Positions 36,115 through 46,168 of a stretch of 64,000 nt of DNA are shown here, one piece after another; position 1 is the first letter of the stretch; every line of letters starts with the position of its first letter. A program made the position numbers and the translations under genes. Source of the stretch: Rhodococcus sp. OK302 (GTDB taxonomy: Bacteria > Actinomycetota > Actinomycetes > Mycobacteriales > Mycobacteriaceae). The notes beneath the pieces are model-generated. The model worked only from the letters and a program-made list of their open reading frames with translations. It was not told the origin of the DNA and did not search any database. Location of the stretch: the NCBI RefSeq assembly GCF_002245895.1, contig NZ_NPJZ01000001.1:1710501-1774500 (forward strand), read 5' to 3'.

Positions 36115-36559
36115 CGGGGCGATTTGACTGATCCTTGGTAGAAATACCGTGTTCGCCTGTCTCGCCGGCCAGGTTGTTTGCTGGGGTTGTCAGTGAGACT
36201 TTCGGTCTCGAAAAAACTAGACCGTGTTCTATTTTTACTGTCGGTTCACTCTGCAATGGAGGTCGGGGCGGCCGGATCGCCGGTCGGCCGTGGTGAGCGT
36301 TCGACTGCGGTGCGACCGTGTCGAGTCATCCAAAAGTACTAATTTGCACGGTATTTCGAACAAATCTGCTGGCATCCCGGACACTGAGAGTCTTCGTTGC
36401 GGGAGCTGGACCTTTCTGCAGTTTTCAAGATTCACTCGCGCCTGTCGCATTCTTTGACAGGTGAACACGTTCTAGTTAATATGACGTCAGTCACAAGCTG
36501 TCGGGGGCTGGACCAATGAGAACACACAGTACTGCGGCAATCATGGACGAGGAGGACGA
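36115..36559 (+). promoter_or_regulatory. Long mce4 leader/promoter region with two KstR-like sites
   Basis: No gene is supported in this stretch, part of the 531-bp gap between hsd4A and yrbE4A. It holds TAGACCGTGTTCTA at 36,218-36,231 (one fixed-base change) and GTGAACACGTTCTA at 36,461-36,474 (one fixed-base change), the second 85 bp before the operon. A GAGGAGG ribosome site lies at 36,548-36,554. Low-scoring frames on both strands show no family pattern. Confidence 0.65.
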
Positions 36560-37324
36560 ATGGTAGACCTCGTCGAGGTACCGTTGCGAGCGGTCGGTGG
36601 CTTCTTTCAGATGTCAGCCGAAACTTTGCGGGCAGTCTTCTCTCGTCCATTTCAGCGTCAAGAATTCATCGATCAAGCGTGGTTCGTAGCGCGCGTCTCG
36701 ATGCTGCCGACCGTGCTGGTCGCCATCCCGTTCACGGTGCTCGTCAGCTTCACCATCAACATCCTGCTTCGCGAGATCGGTGCAGCCGACCTCAGTGGCG
36801 CCGGAGCCGCACTCGGCACCGTCACCCAGATCGGACCGATCGTGACCGTTCTGATCGTGGCCGGCGCCGGCGCTACCGCGATCTGCGCGGACCTCTCGGC
36901 GCGCACCATTCGTGAAGAAATCGATGCCATGAAGGTGCTCGGTATCAACCCGATCCAGCGGTTGGTCGTTCCCCGGGTTCTCGCGTCCACCGCAGTGGCG
37001 CTGCTGCTGAACGGCTTGGTCTGCACCATCGGCATCCTCGGCGGATTCGTGTTCTCGGTTTTCATCCAGGATGTGAACCCCGGCGCCTTCGTCAACGGCA
37101 TCACACTTCTCACCGGTTTCGGCGAGCTGATGCTCTCGATGGTCAAAGCCGGACTGTTCGGCATGATCGCCGGCCTCGTCGCCTCCTACCTCGGACTCAA
37201 CGTCAAGGGTGGCGCCAAGAGCGTCGGTGACGCCGTCAACCAGACCGTCGTGTTCGCGTTCATGGCACTGTTCGTCGTCAACGTGCTCATCACCACCATC
37301 GGCATCAAGTTGACGGCCGGATGA
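36560..37324 (+). CDS. yrbE4A: Mce4 permease YrbE4A
   Basis: A 254-residue MlaE-type permease with about five helices: FVARVSMLPTVLVAIPFTVLVSF, AICADLSARTIREEIDAMKVLGINPIQRLVVPRV (the conserved cytoplasmic EExDA loop) and GLVASYLGLNVKGGAKSVGDAVNQTVV. With YrbE4B it forms the membrane core of the Mce4 importer, driven by the MceG ATPase encoded elsewhere. GAGGAGG precedes ATG. Confidence 0.95.
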   Translation: MVDLVEVPLRAVGGFFQMSAETLRAVFSRPFQRQEFIDQAWFVARVSMLPTVLVAIPFTVLVSFTINILLREIGAADLSGAGAALGTVTQIGPIVTVLIVAGAGATAICADLSARTIREEIDAMKVLGINPIQRLVVPRVLASTAVALLLNGLVCTIGILGGFVFSVFIQDVNPGAFVNGITLLTGFGELMLSMVKAGLFGMIAGLVASYLGLNVKGGAKSVGDAVNQTVVFAFMALFVVNVLITTIGIKLTAG

Positions 37325-37379
37325 GGCGCAGAGCAATTAACACCGACACAGCAACTAACTACGGACGGGAGGGGTACTG

Positions 37380-38231
37380 ATGGCACTGGCAGCAGCAGGA
37401 CGCTTCCCCCGCACCCGCCGGCAGATCCGATCCGTCTCGCGCGGCATCGACGGCATCGGTGATCAGGCACTGTTCTTCGCGAAAGCACTCGGATATGCAC
37501 CCAAGGCGCTGATGCGTTACCCGCGTGAGACTTTGCGGTTGATCGCCGAGATCAGCATGGGAACCGGCGCCCTGGCCGTGATCGGCGGCACCGTCGTGAT
37601 CGTCGGCTTCCTGACACTCTTCACCGGCGGAACCATCGCCGTGCAGGGCTACAGTTCGCTCGGCAACATCGGCGTCGAAGCACTGACGGGCTTCTTCGCA
37701 GCCTTCATCAACGTGCGCATTGCCGCACCTGTCATCGCGGGCATCGGCCTGGCAGCCACAATCGGTGCCGGCTCCACAGCGCAGCTCGGCGCTATGCGCG
37801 TCTCCGAAGAGATCGACGCACTCGAGACCATGGCGATTCCGTCCATCCCGTACCTCGTCAGCACCCGTGTGATGGCCGGCATGATCGCCATCATCCCGCT
37901 GTACTCGCTGGCTGTGATCGCATCGTTCATCGCCAGTCGGTTTGCGACGGTGTTCCTCTACAACCAGTCGGGCGGCGTGTACGACCACTACTTCACGACG
38001 TTCCTGATACCCACGGACATATTGTGGTCATTCGCCCAAGCGATAGTCATGGCGCTGGCCGTCATGCTCATCCACACCTACTACGGCTTCAACGCAACCG
38101 GTGGTCCGGTGGGCGTCGGCGTCGCTGTGGGTAATGCGGTGCGCGCTTCCCTGATTGCGGTAGTCACGGTCACGCTTCTCATCTCACTCGCCATTTACGG
38201 CGGGTCCGGCAACTTCAACCTGTCGGGATAG
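37380..38231 (+). CDS. yrbE4B: Mce4 permease YrbE4B
   Basis: A 283-residue permease homologous to YrbE4A: GYAPKALMRYPRETLRLIAEISMG, AQLGAMRVSEEIDALETMAIPSIPYLVSTRVMAG and TYYGFNATGGPVGVGVAVGNAVRASLIAV. It pairs with YrbE4A in the cytoplasmic membrane. A GGGAGGGG ribosome site precedes ATG, and a 55-bp gap separates it from yrbE4A. Confidence 0.95.
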   Translation: MALAAAGRFPRTRRQIRSVSRGIDGIGDQALFFAKALGYAPKALMRYPRETLRLIAEISMGTGALAVIGGTVVIVGFLTLFTGGTIAVQGYSSLGNIGVEALTGFFAAFINVRIAAPVIAGIGLAATIGAGSTAQLGAMRVSEEIDALETMAIPSIPYLVSTRVMAGMIAIIPLYSLAVIASFIASRFATVFLYNQSGGVYDHYFTTFLIPTDILWSFAQAIVMALAVMLIHTYYGFNATGGPVGVGVAVGNAVRASLIAVVTVTLLISLAIYGGSGNFNLSG

Positions 38232-38242
38232 GGGGCGAGACT

Positions 38243-39421
38243 ATGACTGTTCCCAGTTGGCACAAGAAACTTGCCGCAGCAGGCCTGATCCTCGGACTCG
38301 TTGCCATCGTGGTCGTGGCACTTACCATGTTCTCGGGCGGTTTCACCAAAAGCACGCCCATTACGGTGACGTCGTCGCGAGCCGGTCTTGTCATGGATCC
38401 CGACGCGAAGGTGAAACTGCGCGGCGTCCAGGTGGGCCGCGTCGAATCGATTTCGCTCGACGGTGACGAAGCAAACCTGAAGCTGGCGATGAACCCGGGG
38501 CAGATGGAGATGATTCCGTCCAATGCACGCGTGGAGATCAAGTCCACCACGGTGTTCGGATCGAAGTACGTCAACATCGTGATTCCGGAGGATCCGTCGA
38601 CCACACCCATTCAAGAGGGTGCAGTCATTGCCTCGGACAGCGTCACTGTCGAGTTCAACAGTGTGTTCGAGCATCTTTCCGAATTGTTGGCCCAAGTCGA
38701 GCCGGAAAAGCTGAACGCCACTCTCGGCGCTATCTCCACAGCGCTGAACGGTCGCGGTGAATCGTTGGGCGAGGTCCTCGAACTCGGCAACACGTATCTG
38801 ACCAAGATGAATCCCAGCCTGCCGCAGCTGCAACAGGATCTGGCGAAGGCATCCGATGTCACCAATCTGTACGCCGACGTAGCACCCGATCTGATGCGGA
38901 TCCTCGACAACGCAACCGCCACCAGCGGTTCGATCGTTGCCGAGCAGGCCAATCTCGATCTGTTGCTGCTCAACGTCACTGGCCTCGCGAACACAGGCAA
39001 CGCCTTGCTGACCGACAACGAGCAAAACCTGACCACGGCGCTCGATACCTTGACCGACACCACGACTCTCCTTGCCGAGTACTCGCCGGGTCTGACGTGC
39101 TTCATCGTCGGCTTGAACGATGGACGTATCAAGTTCGAACCGATGACCGGAACCGGACTGAGGCCGTCGTTCACGCTCAGCGCGAGTTTCATGTGGGGCA
39201 CGGAGGCATACAAGAATCCGCAGAGCCTCCCGAAGGTAGGTGCGTCCGGCGGACCGAACTGTTACGGCCTGCCGGAATTCGATCCGAGGGTCGACGGACC
39301 CGCACCGTTCGTGGTGACAGACACCGGAAATGTTCCGTTTGTACCCAATACCGAATTTAAGGTGATGGTTCCGACGATTTTCCAGTACCTCTTCGGTGAC
39401 AGCTACGAGACGGGGAAGTGA
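38243..39421 (+). CDS. mce4A: Mce4A substrate-binding protein
   Basis: A 392-residue Mce protein: N-terminal helix (residues about 8-28), then the MCE/MlaD domain (TSSRAGLVMDPDAKVKLRGVQVGRVESI) and a long helical domain, finishing in a conserved Mce tail (LTCFIVGL, NCYGLPEF). Mce proteins cross the periplasm as a tube and deliver sterol to the permease. It starts 11 bp after yrbE4B. Confidence 0.95.
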   Translation: MTVPSWHKKLAAAGLILGLVAIVVVALTMFSGGFTKSTPITVTSSRAGLVMDPDAKVKLRGVQVGRVESISLDGDEANLKLAMNPGQMEMIPSNARVEIKSTTVFGSKYVNIVIPEDPSTTPIQEGAVIASDSVTVEFNSVFEHLSELLAQVEPEKLNATLGAISTALNGRGESLGEVLELGNTYLTKMNPSLPQLQQDLAKASDVTNLYADVAPDLMRILDNATATSGSIVAEQANLDLLLLNVTGLANTGNALLTDNEQNLTTALDTLTDTTTLLAEYSPGLTCFIVGLNDGRIKFEPMTGTGLRPSFTLSASFMWGTEAYKNPQSLPKVGASGGPNCYGLPEFDPRVDGPAPFVVTDTGNVPFVPNTEFKVMVPTIFQYLFGDSYETGK

Positions 39422-40440
39422 TGAGACCGACTACGGTAAAACTCTTGATCTTCACTGTTGTGATGTCGGTGATCCTCGCCGGGCTCGCTATCGTGTTCAG
39501 CCAGGTGCGCTTCAGTAGCAGCAACGGCTTTCATGCCACCTTTTCCGATGTCTCGGGGCTGAAGTCCGGTGACAAGGTCCGGATTGCCGGGGTCCCGGTG
39601 GGTTCGGTGAGCGGCGTCTCGATCAGTGATTCCAATCAGGCCGAGGTCAAGTTCGATGTCGATTCCAAATACTCGTTGATGAAGAGCACCAAAGCGACGG
39701 TGCGCTACGAGAACTTGGTCGGCGATCGTTACATGGAACTGCTCGAAGGGACGGGTTCGGCGGAAACACTATCGGCCGGCGGCTCGATCCCGGTCGATCA
39801 GACTTCGCCGGCACTCGATTTGGATTTGCTCCTGGGCGGGTTCAAGCCGCTCCTGCGTGCGCTCGATCCGCAACAGGTCAACGATCTTTCGGGTGCACTG
39901 CTGCAGGTGCTGCAGGGTCAGGGCGGAACGTTGGTTTCCCTTCTGGGAAACACCAATTCATTCACCAATACCCTGGCCGACCGAGATCAGTTGATCGGTG
40001 ACGTGATCGGTAACCTCAACGACGTCCTGGGCACGATCAACGACAAGGGCGATCAGTTCTCCACCACGATCGATCAACTCCAGCAATTGGTCAGCGGGCT
40101 GGCAAAGGACAGCGGTCCGATCGGGAATTCCATTACGTCGATTGCCGGGGCAACCGGTGACCTCGCGTCGTTGCTGCAAGGAACTCGACCCGATATCCAG
40201 ACTTTGATTGCTCAGACCAACCGGGTGGCGACGCAGTTGGATCTCGGCAAGGAAGATATCAACACCGCCCTTGCACGCTTGCCGGATGACTACAAGAAGT
40301 TGATCCGAACCGGTTCCTACGGCTCGTTCTTCCAGTTCTATCTGTGCTCCAACACATTCAAGTTCTCGGGCCCGGACGGATCTACGATCATCCTGCCCAC
40401 CGCAGAACAGACCACGGGAAGGTGTGCGAAGGTCGAATGA
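39421..40440 (+). CDS. mce4B: Mce4B
   Basis: A 339-residue Mce protein with a membrane helix at residues about 6-25 and an MCE domain (FHATFSDVSGLKSGDKVRIAGVPVGSVSGV), then helices. ATG at 39,421 overlaps the mce4A stop (TGATG), so the GTG three bases earlier is less likely. It forms the importer with Mce4A and C-F. Confidence 0.95.
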   Translation: MRPTTVKLLIFTVVMSVILAGLAIVFSQVRFSSSNGFHATFSDVSGLKSGDKVRIAGVPVGSVSGVSISDSNQAEVKFDVDSKYSLMKSTKATVRYENLVGDRYMELLEGTGSAETLSAGGSIPVDQTSPALDLDLLLGGFKPLLRALDPQQVNDLSGALLQVLQGQGGTLVSLLGNTNSFTNTLADRDQLIGDVIGNLNDVLGTINDKGDQFSTTIDQLQQLVSGLAKDSGPIGNSITSIAGATGDLASLLQGTRPDIQTLIAQTNRVATQLDLGKEDINTALARLPDDYKKLIRTGSYGSFFQFYLCSNTFKFSGPDGSTIILPTAEQTTGRCAKVE

Positions 40441-41495
40441 GTCCTACCCGTGAACGAAATCCTGTCCAGATCGGTGTGATCGGTGTGGTGCTCGCCGTCG
40501 CTACGGTCAGCGCCACACTCCAATACGATCAGCTTCAATTCCTCTCCGGTGGAATTCGATATTCCGCGTACTTCCAGGACGCCGGCGGACTGCTTGCCGG
40601 TGACAACGTGACGTTGGCCGGCGTGAACGTCGGCAAGGTCAGCGACGTCGAACTTGACGATCAGAGTGTGCTGGTCACCTTCACCGTCAAGGACGGTATT
40701 GCACTGGGCGAGCAGACGGCGGCGGACATCAAGACCAATACCGTGCTGGGGCGGAAGTCCCTCGCGGTTCGACCTGAGGGTTCGGGACTGCTGCGAACCA
40801 GCACCCCGATTCCGTTGGAACGCACCAACTCTCCCTATTCGTTCAACGACGCGTTGGGTGATCTCGGAACTACCGTGTCCGAACTCGACACCGTGCAGGT
40901 CAATGATTCGCTCAACGCGATCTCGGACACTCTCGCGGACACACCTCCGGAACTGCGCGGTGCACTCGACGGAATGACCAGGTTGTCGCAGAGCATCAAC
41001 TCGCGGGACGAGAGCCTGCTGCAGTTGCTGTCGCGCGCCGAGGACGTCACGAAGATTCTTGCGGACCGTAGTGGGCAGATCGATTCATTGTTGGTCGATG
41101 GAAATCAGCTTTTTGCCGAACTCAGCCTGCGGCGTGATTCGATCAGTCAGTTGATCGTCAACACCTCGGCGGTGTCTCGTCAGCTCTCGGGGCTGGTGCA
41201 GGACAACGAGGCTCAGATGGGGCCCACTCTCGAGAAGCTGAATGCGGTGTCGGAAACGCTTCAGCAGAACCGGGACAACATCAGTGCGTCGCTCGACGGA
41301 CTCATTCCGTATATGAGTGCGCTGGGCGAGTCGGTGGCCAGCGGGCCCTTCTTCGAAGCCTTCATCACCAACATTCTGCCAAGTCAATGGTGGAAGACCG
41401 CGGTGGACAGCGCTGTTGATCCCAGCCAGCTGCCGCAAGATTTCCAGAACATGCTTCCGGTTACACCGCCGAGCATCAGGGGGCCGGGAGAATGA
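40437..41495 (+). CDS. mce4C: Mce4C
   Basis: A 352-residue Mce protein: VIGVVLAVATVSATLQ helix, MCE domain YFQDAGGLLAGDNVTLAGVNVGKVSDVEL, helical region, and FITNILPSQWW near the C terminus. ATG overlaps the mce4B stop (ATGA), the usual coupled arrangement of this operon. Confidence 0.95.
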   Translation: MSPTRERNPVQIGVIGVVLAVATVSATLQYDQLQFLSGGIRYSAYFQDAGGLLAGDNVTLAGVNVGKVSDVELDDQSVLVTFTVKDGIALGEQTAADIKTNTVLGRKSLAVRPEGSGLLRTSTPIPLERTNSPYSFNDALGDLGTTVSELDTVQVNDSLNAISDTLADTPPELRGALDGMTRLSQSINSRDESLLQLLSRAEDVTKILADRSGQIDSLLVDGNQLFAELSLRRDSISQLIVNTSAVSRQLSGLVQDNEAQMGPTLEKLNAVSETLQQNRDNISASLDGLIPYMSALGESVASGPFFEAFITNILPSQWWKTAVDSAVDPSQLPQDFQNMLPVTPPSIRGPGE

Positions 41496-42793
41496 CCGAA
41501 ACAAACGTGTCCACGAATCCACGCAAGAAGTGGATCTTCGTCGGAGCCGGTGCGATGGTTGCAGTGCTGCTCGCCGGCGCCGCGTATCTGTTCATACCGG
41601 GCTTGGGCAAGAACAAGATCTCAGCACACTTCACCTCGACCACAGGGCTGTACGAGGGCGATGAAGTGCGCGTGCTCGGCGTCAACGTCGGTAAGGTCAC
41701 CAAGATTGAACCGCGTGATCGCGATACGTACGTCGAGATGAAGGTCGATTCGAGTGTGTCGATTCCGGCGGATGCCAAGGCGCTCATCATTGCTCAGAGT
41801 CTCGTGTCCGCGCGATTCATCCAGTTGACGCCCGTCTACTCCGGCGGTGACAAGATGTCGAACGGTGGGGAAATCCCGATCGAGCACACCGCGGTTCCGG
41901 TCGAATGGGACGAGATCAAGACCGAACTCACCAAACTCTCCGAATCACTGGGTCCCGAAGGACTCGACGACCAAGGCTCCCTGGGGCGCTTCATCGACAC
42001 CCTCGGCGCCAATCTCGAAGGCAACGGAGACTCTATTCGTAAGACGCTGCATGAACTGTCGGACACCATGCACACGTTGTCCGAAGGACGCACCGATCTG
42101 TTTTCCACGATTCGGAACCTGCAGGCGTTCGTGACTGCCCTTTCGTCCAGTAATCAGCAGATCGTTCAGTTCAGCGGCAACCTTGCCTCCGTCTCGAGCG
42201 TTCTTGCAAACAGTTCCGATGAATTGGGAATTGCGCTTTCCGATCTCGACCTTGCAGTCGGCGACGTACAACGCTTCGTCAAGGAGAATCGCGACGGACT
42301 CACCGAATCCGTGGAGCGTCTCGCCGGTGTCACTCAGATCTTGGCCGACAATCGGCCTGAAATCGAGCAGGTTCTCCATGCCGGACCTACGTCGCTGGCC
42401 AACTTCTATCAGATCTACAAGCCTGCGACGGGCAGCATGACCGGCGCAATTGCGTTGAGCAACTTTAAGAATCCCATTCAGTGGATCTGCGGTTCGATCG
42501 AAGGCATCAGAAATGACACCTCCCAGAACAGCGCAGACCTATGCAAGCAGTATCTCGGTCCGGTGCTCAGCACCATGATCGGAAACTACCCGGGATTCTT
42601 GTTCAATCCCGTGGCGGGTGTCCAGGCCTTCCCAGACCAGCTCGTCTATTCCCCGCCGGGGTTGGAAACGGCAGCGAATCAGGGTCAGGGCGGAACGGAT
42701 GTCGCACCGGCGGCAGGTCCGTTGGACGGTGTCCCGATGACGAATGTGCCCAAGGATCTCAACGATCTGTTCAATGTGGGCGGAGGTAACTGA
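41492..42793 (+). CDS. mce4D: Mce4D
   Basis: A 433-residue Mce protein: helix GAGAMVAVLLAGAAYLFI, MCE domain ISAHFTSTTGLYEGDEVRVLGVNVGKVTKIE, long coiled helices and a C-terminal tail with QWICGSIEG and paired Cys. ATGA overlap with mce4C. Confidence 0.95.
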   Translation: MTETNVSTNPRKKWIFVGAGAMVAVLLAGAAYLFIPGLGKNKISAHFTSTTGLYEGDEVRVLGVNVGKVTKIEPRDRDTYVEMKVDSSVSIPADAKALIIAQSLVSARFIQLTPVYSGGDKMSNGGEIPIEHTAVPVEWDEIKTELTKLSESLGPEGLDDQGSLGRFIDTLGANLEGNGDSIRKTLHELSDTMHTLSEGRTDLFSTIRNLQAFVTALSSSNQQIVQFSGNLASVSSVLANSSDELGIALSDLDLAVGDVQRFVKENRDGLTESVERLAGVTQILADNRPEIEQVLHAGPTSLANFYQIYKPATGSMTGAIALSNFKNPIQWICGSIEGIRNDTSQNSADLCKQYLGPVLSTMIGNYPGFLFNPVAGVQAFPDQLVYSPPGLETAANQGQGGTDVAPAAGPLDGVPMTNVPKDLNDLFNVGGGN

Positions 42794-44019
42794 TGCAGGT
42801 CATGCGTAAGGCGACTGTCGTGATGCTGGCTGCGGGCGTCGCGCTCGGAGCGAGCGGCTGTGAATGGAACGGCCTGAACTCCGTGCCCATGCCCGGAACC
42901 CAGGGACGGGGCGAAGGATCCTACGAAGTTCAGATCCAGATGCCCAATGTGACTACCCTGTCGCAGAATTCGCCTGTTCGAGTCGACGATGTCGCGGTGG
43001 GCAGCGTCTCGAACATCGAAGTGCAGGGCTGGAATGCGTTGGTCACGGTTTCGCTGAATCCGGATGTTCAACTGCCGGCCAATGCCACGGCGAAGATCGG
43101 CCAGACGAGCTTGCTCGGGTCGCAGCACATCGAATTGGCGCCGCCGGTGGGGGAAGAACCCAAGGGTCGGCTCGAGGCCGGCGACGTAATTCCCATCGAG
43201 CGGGCGGGTGCATACCCGACCACCGAGCAGACGCTGTCCTCGTTGTCCGTCGTACTCAATGGTGGTGGCCTGGCACAGGTTCAGGACATTACCAAGGAAC
43301 TCAATGCGGCACTCGGTGGACGTGAGGAAGCCGTTCACGACCTCCTCCCACAGCTCGATCAGTTGGTGGGAAGCCTGGACAAGCAACGCGGCGACATCAT
43401 CTCGGCGATGGAGGGCATCGACACCTTGTCCTCGACGGTCGAGGCCCAGCGCGACACTCTGAACAAAGCGCTCGACGGAATTCCGCCGGCGCTGGACGTT
43501 CTTGTCGCACAGCGGCAAGACATCACCAATGCCCTCGTCTCCCTCGGCGGGCTCAGCGACGTTGCCAGCCGCGTGATCGACGAGAGCGGCGAGGATTTTG
43601 CGACTAACGTGCGGGCTTTGTCCCCGACGTTCAAGGCGTTGGCAGACTCGGGCAACGCATTGACTCAGGTTCTCGGAGTACTACTGACGTTCCCGTTCCC
43701 ACAGAACGGCATCAACAACGTCTTCCGGGGCGACTTTGCGAACCTCTCGATGACTCTCGACTTTACGTTGCCACGTCTCGACCTGAACTTCCTGTCGGGG
43801 ACACCCCTCGCGGGCAGTCTCGGAGGGCCGGAAGGGGTGTTGGGCAAACAAGCGGGACTCGGAGCTCAGACCGGCGATCCGTTGCATGATCCGCTCAAGC
43901 CGGCCGCTGCGCCGGCTCCGGCAGCAGACGCACCGGCATCCGATCCCAATACCATTGAGATCCCAGGACTTCCGCCGATCACCATTCCAGGACTTCCTCA
44001 GGGGGCACCGGCACCATGA
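42793..44019 (+). CDS. mce4E: Mce4E lipoprotein
   Basis: A 408-residue Mce lipoprotein. Signal peptide MQVMRKATVVMLAAGVALG ends in lipobox ASGC with Cys near residue 23; MCE domain VQIQMPNVTTLSQNSPVRVDDVAVGSVSNIEV follows. The C terminus is Pro/Ala-rich. Position E as a lipoprotein is the rule in mce operons. It overlaps mce4D by one base. Confidence 0.95.
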   Translation: MQVMRKATVVMLAAGVALGASGCEWNGLNSVPMPGTQGRGEGSYEVQIQMPNVTTLSQNSPVRVDDVAVGSVSNIEVQGWNALVTVSLNPDVQLPANATAKIGQTSLLGSQHIELAPPVGEEPKGRLEAGDVIPIERAGAYPTTEQTLSSLSVVLNGGGLAQVQDITKELNAALGGREEAVHDLLPQLDQLVGSLDKQRGDIISAMEGIDTLSSTVEAQRDTLNKALDGIPPALDVLVAQRQDITNALVSLGGLSDVASRVIDESGEDFATNVRALSPTFKALADSGNALTQVLGVLLTFPFPQNGINNVFRGDFANLSMTLDFTLPRLDLNFLSGTPLAGSLGGPEGVLGKQAGLGAQTGDPLHDPLKPAAAPAPAADAPASDPNTIEIPGLPPITIPGLPQGAPAP

Positions 44020-45413
44020 TGCTCACAAAGTTCGTCCGAATTCAGCTTGTCATCTTCTCGGTGCTGACCGTCATTGGTCTGGTCGTGATGGCGACGCAGT
44101 ACGTTCGGGTTCCGGCCATGGTCGGGATCGGGCGCTACGACGTCACCGTCGAATTGGCTTCTACGGGAGGCTTGTACAAGAACTCGAACGTCACCTTCCG
44201 TGGCCAGACAGTCGGGGTGGTCAAGTCAGTCGAGTTGTCCTCGACGGGCGTCAACGCTCAACTGTCCCTCGACAGCAGCGTCAAGGTGCCCGACGACGTC
44301 GATGCAGCGGTTAAGAGTGTGTCTGCGATCGGCGAGCAGTTTGTCGATCTGATTCCGCACACCGACAGTTCCGGTTCGATCGTGGTGTCTGGCCATCTGG
44401 AGAACGGCTCGGTCATCCCCGTCGATCGGACCAGCACCCCGCAAGACGTCGGGGAGATGCTGAATCAGGCAGATCTGTTGCTGCAGAGCATTTCCGACAC
44501 CAAGCTCAAAACCGTCATCGACGAATCCTTCAAGGCATTCAACGGCGCCGGCCCCGATTTGCAGAAGCTCATCGACTCCGCACGCTTGTTCGTCGAAGAA
44601 GCGAACAACAGTTCCGACGCTACCAAGACGTTGATCGAGCAGGCTGGCCCGCTGCTCGACACCCAGATCGTGAGCAGTGACGCAATCCGTTCGTGGACAA
44701 CCGATCTGGTGACCTTCACGGATCAGCTTCGGGCCAGTGACCCGGATTTGCGGGCCATCATCCAGAAGGGGCCGGCGGCAGCGTCGGAGGCCAATGCCCT
44801 GTTGCAGGATCTTCAGCCGACACTGCCGATTCTCCTTGCCAATCTTGTCTCTGTCGGAGAAGTCGGTGTCATCTACAACAGCTCTATCGAGCAGATCCTG
44901 GTGATCTACCCGGCGCTGACTGCTGCGCTGGTCACCATTGCAGGATCCGGACCCGCGGCAGACGGAGCGTTGGTGGACTTCCACATGGCTGTCAACGACC
45001 CGCCGCCGTGCACTACCGGATTCCTGCCGGCCGACCAATGGCGCAGTCCCGACGACGAATCTCCCATCGATACACCGTCGGACCTGTTCTGCCAGGTTGC
45101 TCAGGACTCGCCGATCGCGGTGCGCGGACTCAGAAACCTGCCGTGTCAGGAGTACCCCGGCAGGCGCGCACCAACTGTGGAGCAATGCCGTACGGGCGGC
45201 TACACCCCGCTGGGAACCAACCCGCAGACAGGCCCTCCCGGCCCGATCACCGCCACCCCCAGTTCTGACACAACAGGGCCGACCGTCACGGCGCGTCGGT
45301 ACGACAAGGCAACAGGCACGTACCTTGGACCCGACGGAAGAACGTACTCGCAGCCGAACCTCGGCGGCGGCGACGTAAGTCTTGAACAGTTCATGAAGGG
45401 TCAGCAGGGTTGA
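44016..45413 (+). CDS. mce4F: Mce4F
   Basis: A 465-residue Mce protein: helix QLVIFSVLTVIGLVVMATQY, MCE domain YDVTVELASTGGLYKNSNVTFRGQTVGVVKSVEL, long helical domain and a C-terminal tail with Cys pairs (DPPPCTTGF, LFCQVAQ). ATGA overlap with mce4E and one-base overlap with the next gene. Confidence 0.95.
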   Translation: MMLTKFVRIQLVIFSVLTVIGLVVMATQYVRVPAMVGIGRYDVTVELASTGGLYKNSNVTFRGQTVGVVKSVELSSTGVNAQLSLDSSVKVPDDVDAAVKSVSAIGEQFVDLIPHTDSSGSIVVSGHLENGSVIPVDRTSTPQDVGEMLNQADLLLQSISDTKLKTVIDESFKAFNGAGPDLQKLIDSARLFVEEANNSSDATKTLIEQAGPLLDTQIVSSDAIRSWTTDLVTFTDQLRASDPDLRAIIQKGPAAASEANALLQDLQPTLPILLANLVSVGEVGVIYNSSIEQILVIYPALTAALVTIAGSGPAADGALVDFHMAVNDPPPCTTGFLPADQWRSPDDESPIDTPSDLFCQVAQDSPIAVRGLRNLPCQEYPGRRAPTVEQCRTGGYTPLGTNPQTGPPGPITATPSSDTTGPTVTARRYDKATGTYLGPDGRTYSQPNLGGGDVSLEQFMKGQQG

Positions 45414-46168
45414 TGACAGACGAAAATCCACAGGCCGGTCAGCGGGTGCGCCGTCGTGCATCCCGCAGTGCCGGACCGACGGGTGCGGATACGGACGCGG
45501 CATCGACGGTCGTGCCTGACAGCAAGCCGATAGAAAAGCCGGTTGAAGAGACCGTCGCAAGGTTGACTCTCCGGAAAGATGCGCCGCCGAAGGTCGAAGC
45601 TGCTGCTAGCGTGCCGGCACAGGTTTACCCGACGCTTCAGGAGCAGACACCAGTACCGGTAACAATCGTGCCTGCGCCGCGCAGTTCGCGAAAATTGGTC
45701 AGCGGGATAGTTCTTGCCTCGATCGCCGCGTTGGCGTTTGCTGCCGTGTCGGCGATGCTCCTGGTGGACCGAAACAATGCTTCCAACGCGGACGAAGAGC
45801 GCGCAGGCTACGTGGCCGGCGCTCGAACAACGGCGTTGAACCTGACCACTTTGCATTCCGATACGGCCGCTGCCGATCTCGACAAGTTCCTGGCGGGTAC
45901 GACGAAGGAATTCCAATCGCAGCTCGACGGGCGTAAGGATTCGTTTATCAGTGTTCTCGGGCAGGTCGGTGTCCAGACGGATGGCGAGATCCTCGAAGCA
46001 GGTTTCGAGAAGTCTGACAGCGGCTGTGGAACGTCCCTCGTTGCCGTGAAGGCCATGCAGAAGAACAAAGACCAGCCGGAGCCTGAGGAACGCAACTATC
46101 GCCTGCGAATCACCATGTGCGATACCGATGGGCAACTCCTTGCCTCGAATGTGGAGTTCGTGCCATGA
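45413..46168 (+). CDS. Mce-associated membrane protein (Mam4A-like)
   Basis: A 251-residue protein corresponding to Rv3493c. A Pro-rich cytoplasmic N terminus (RRRASRSAGPTG...) is followed by one membrane helix (RKLVSGIVLASIAALAFAAVSAML, residues about 97-120) and an NTF2-like periplasmic domain with GTTKEFQSQLDG. Such proteins stabilise Mce complexes. ATG overlaps the mce4F stop. Confidence 0.88.
   Translation: MTDENPQAGQRVRRRASRSAGPTGADTDAASTVVPDSKPIEKPVEETVARLTLRKDAPPKVEAAASVPAQVYPTLQEQTPVPVTIVPAPRSSRKLVSGIVLASIAALAFAAVSAMLLVDRNNASNADEERAGYVAGARTTALNLTTLHSDTAAADLDKFLAGTTKEFQSQLDGRKDSFISVLGQVGVQTDGEILEAGFEKSDSGCGTSLVAVKAMQKNKDQPEPEERNYRLRITMCDTDGQLLASNVEFVP

Noticed and set aside
36224..36468. 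Short frames on both strands in the mce4 leader
   Set aside because: They overlap KstR-like sites, lack ribosome sites and show no protein-like composition.
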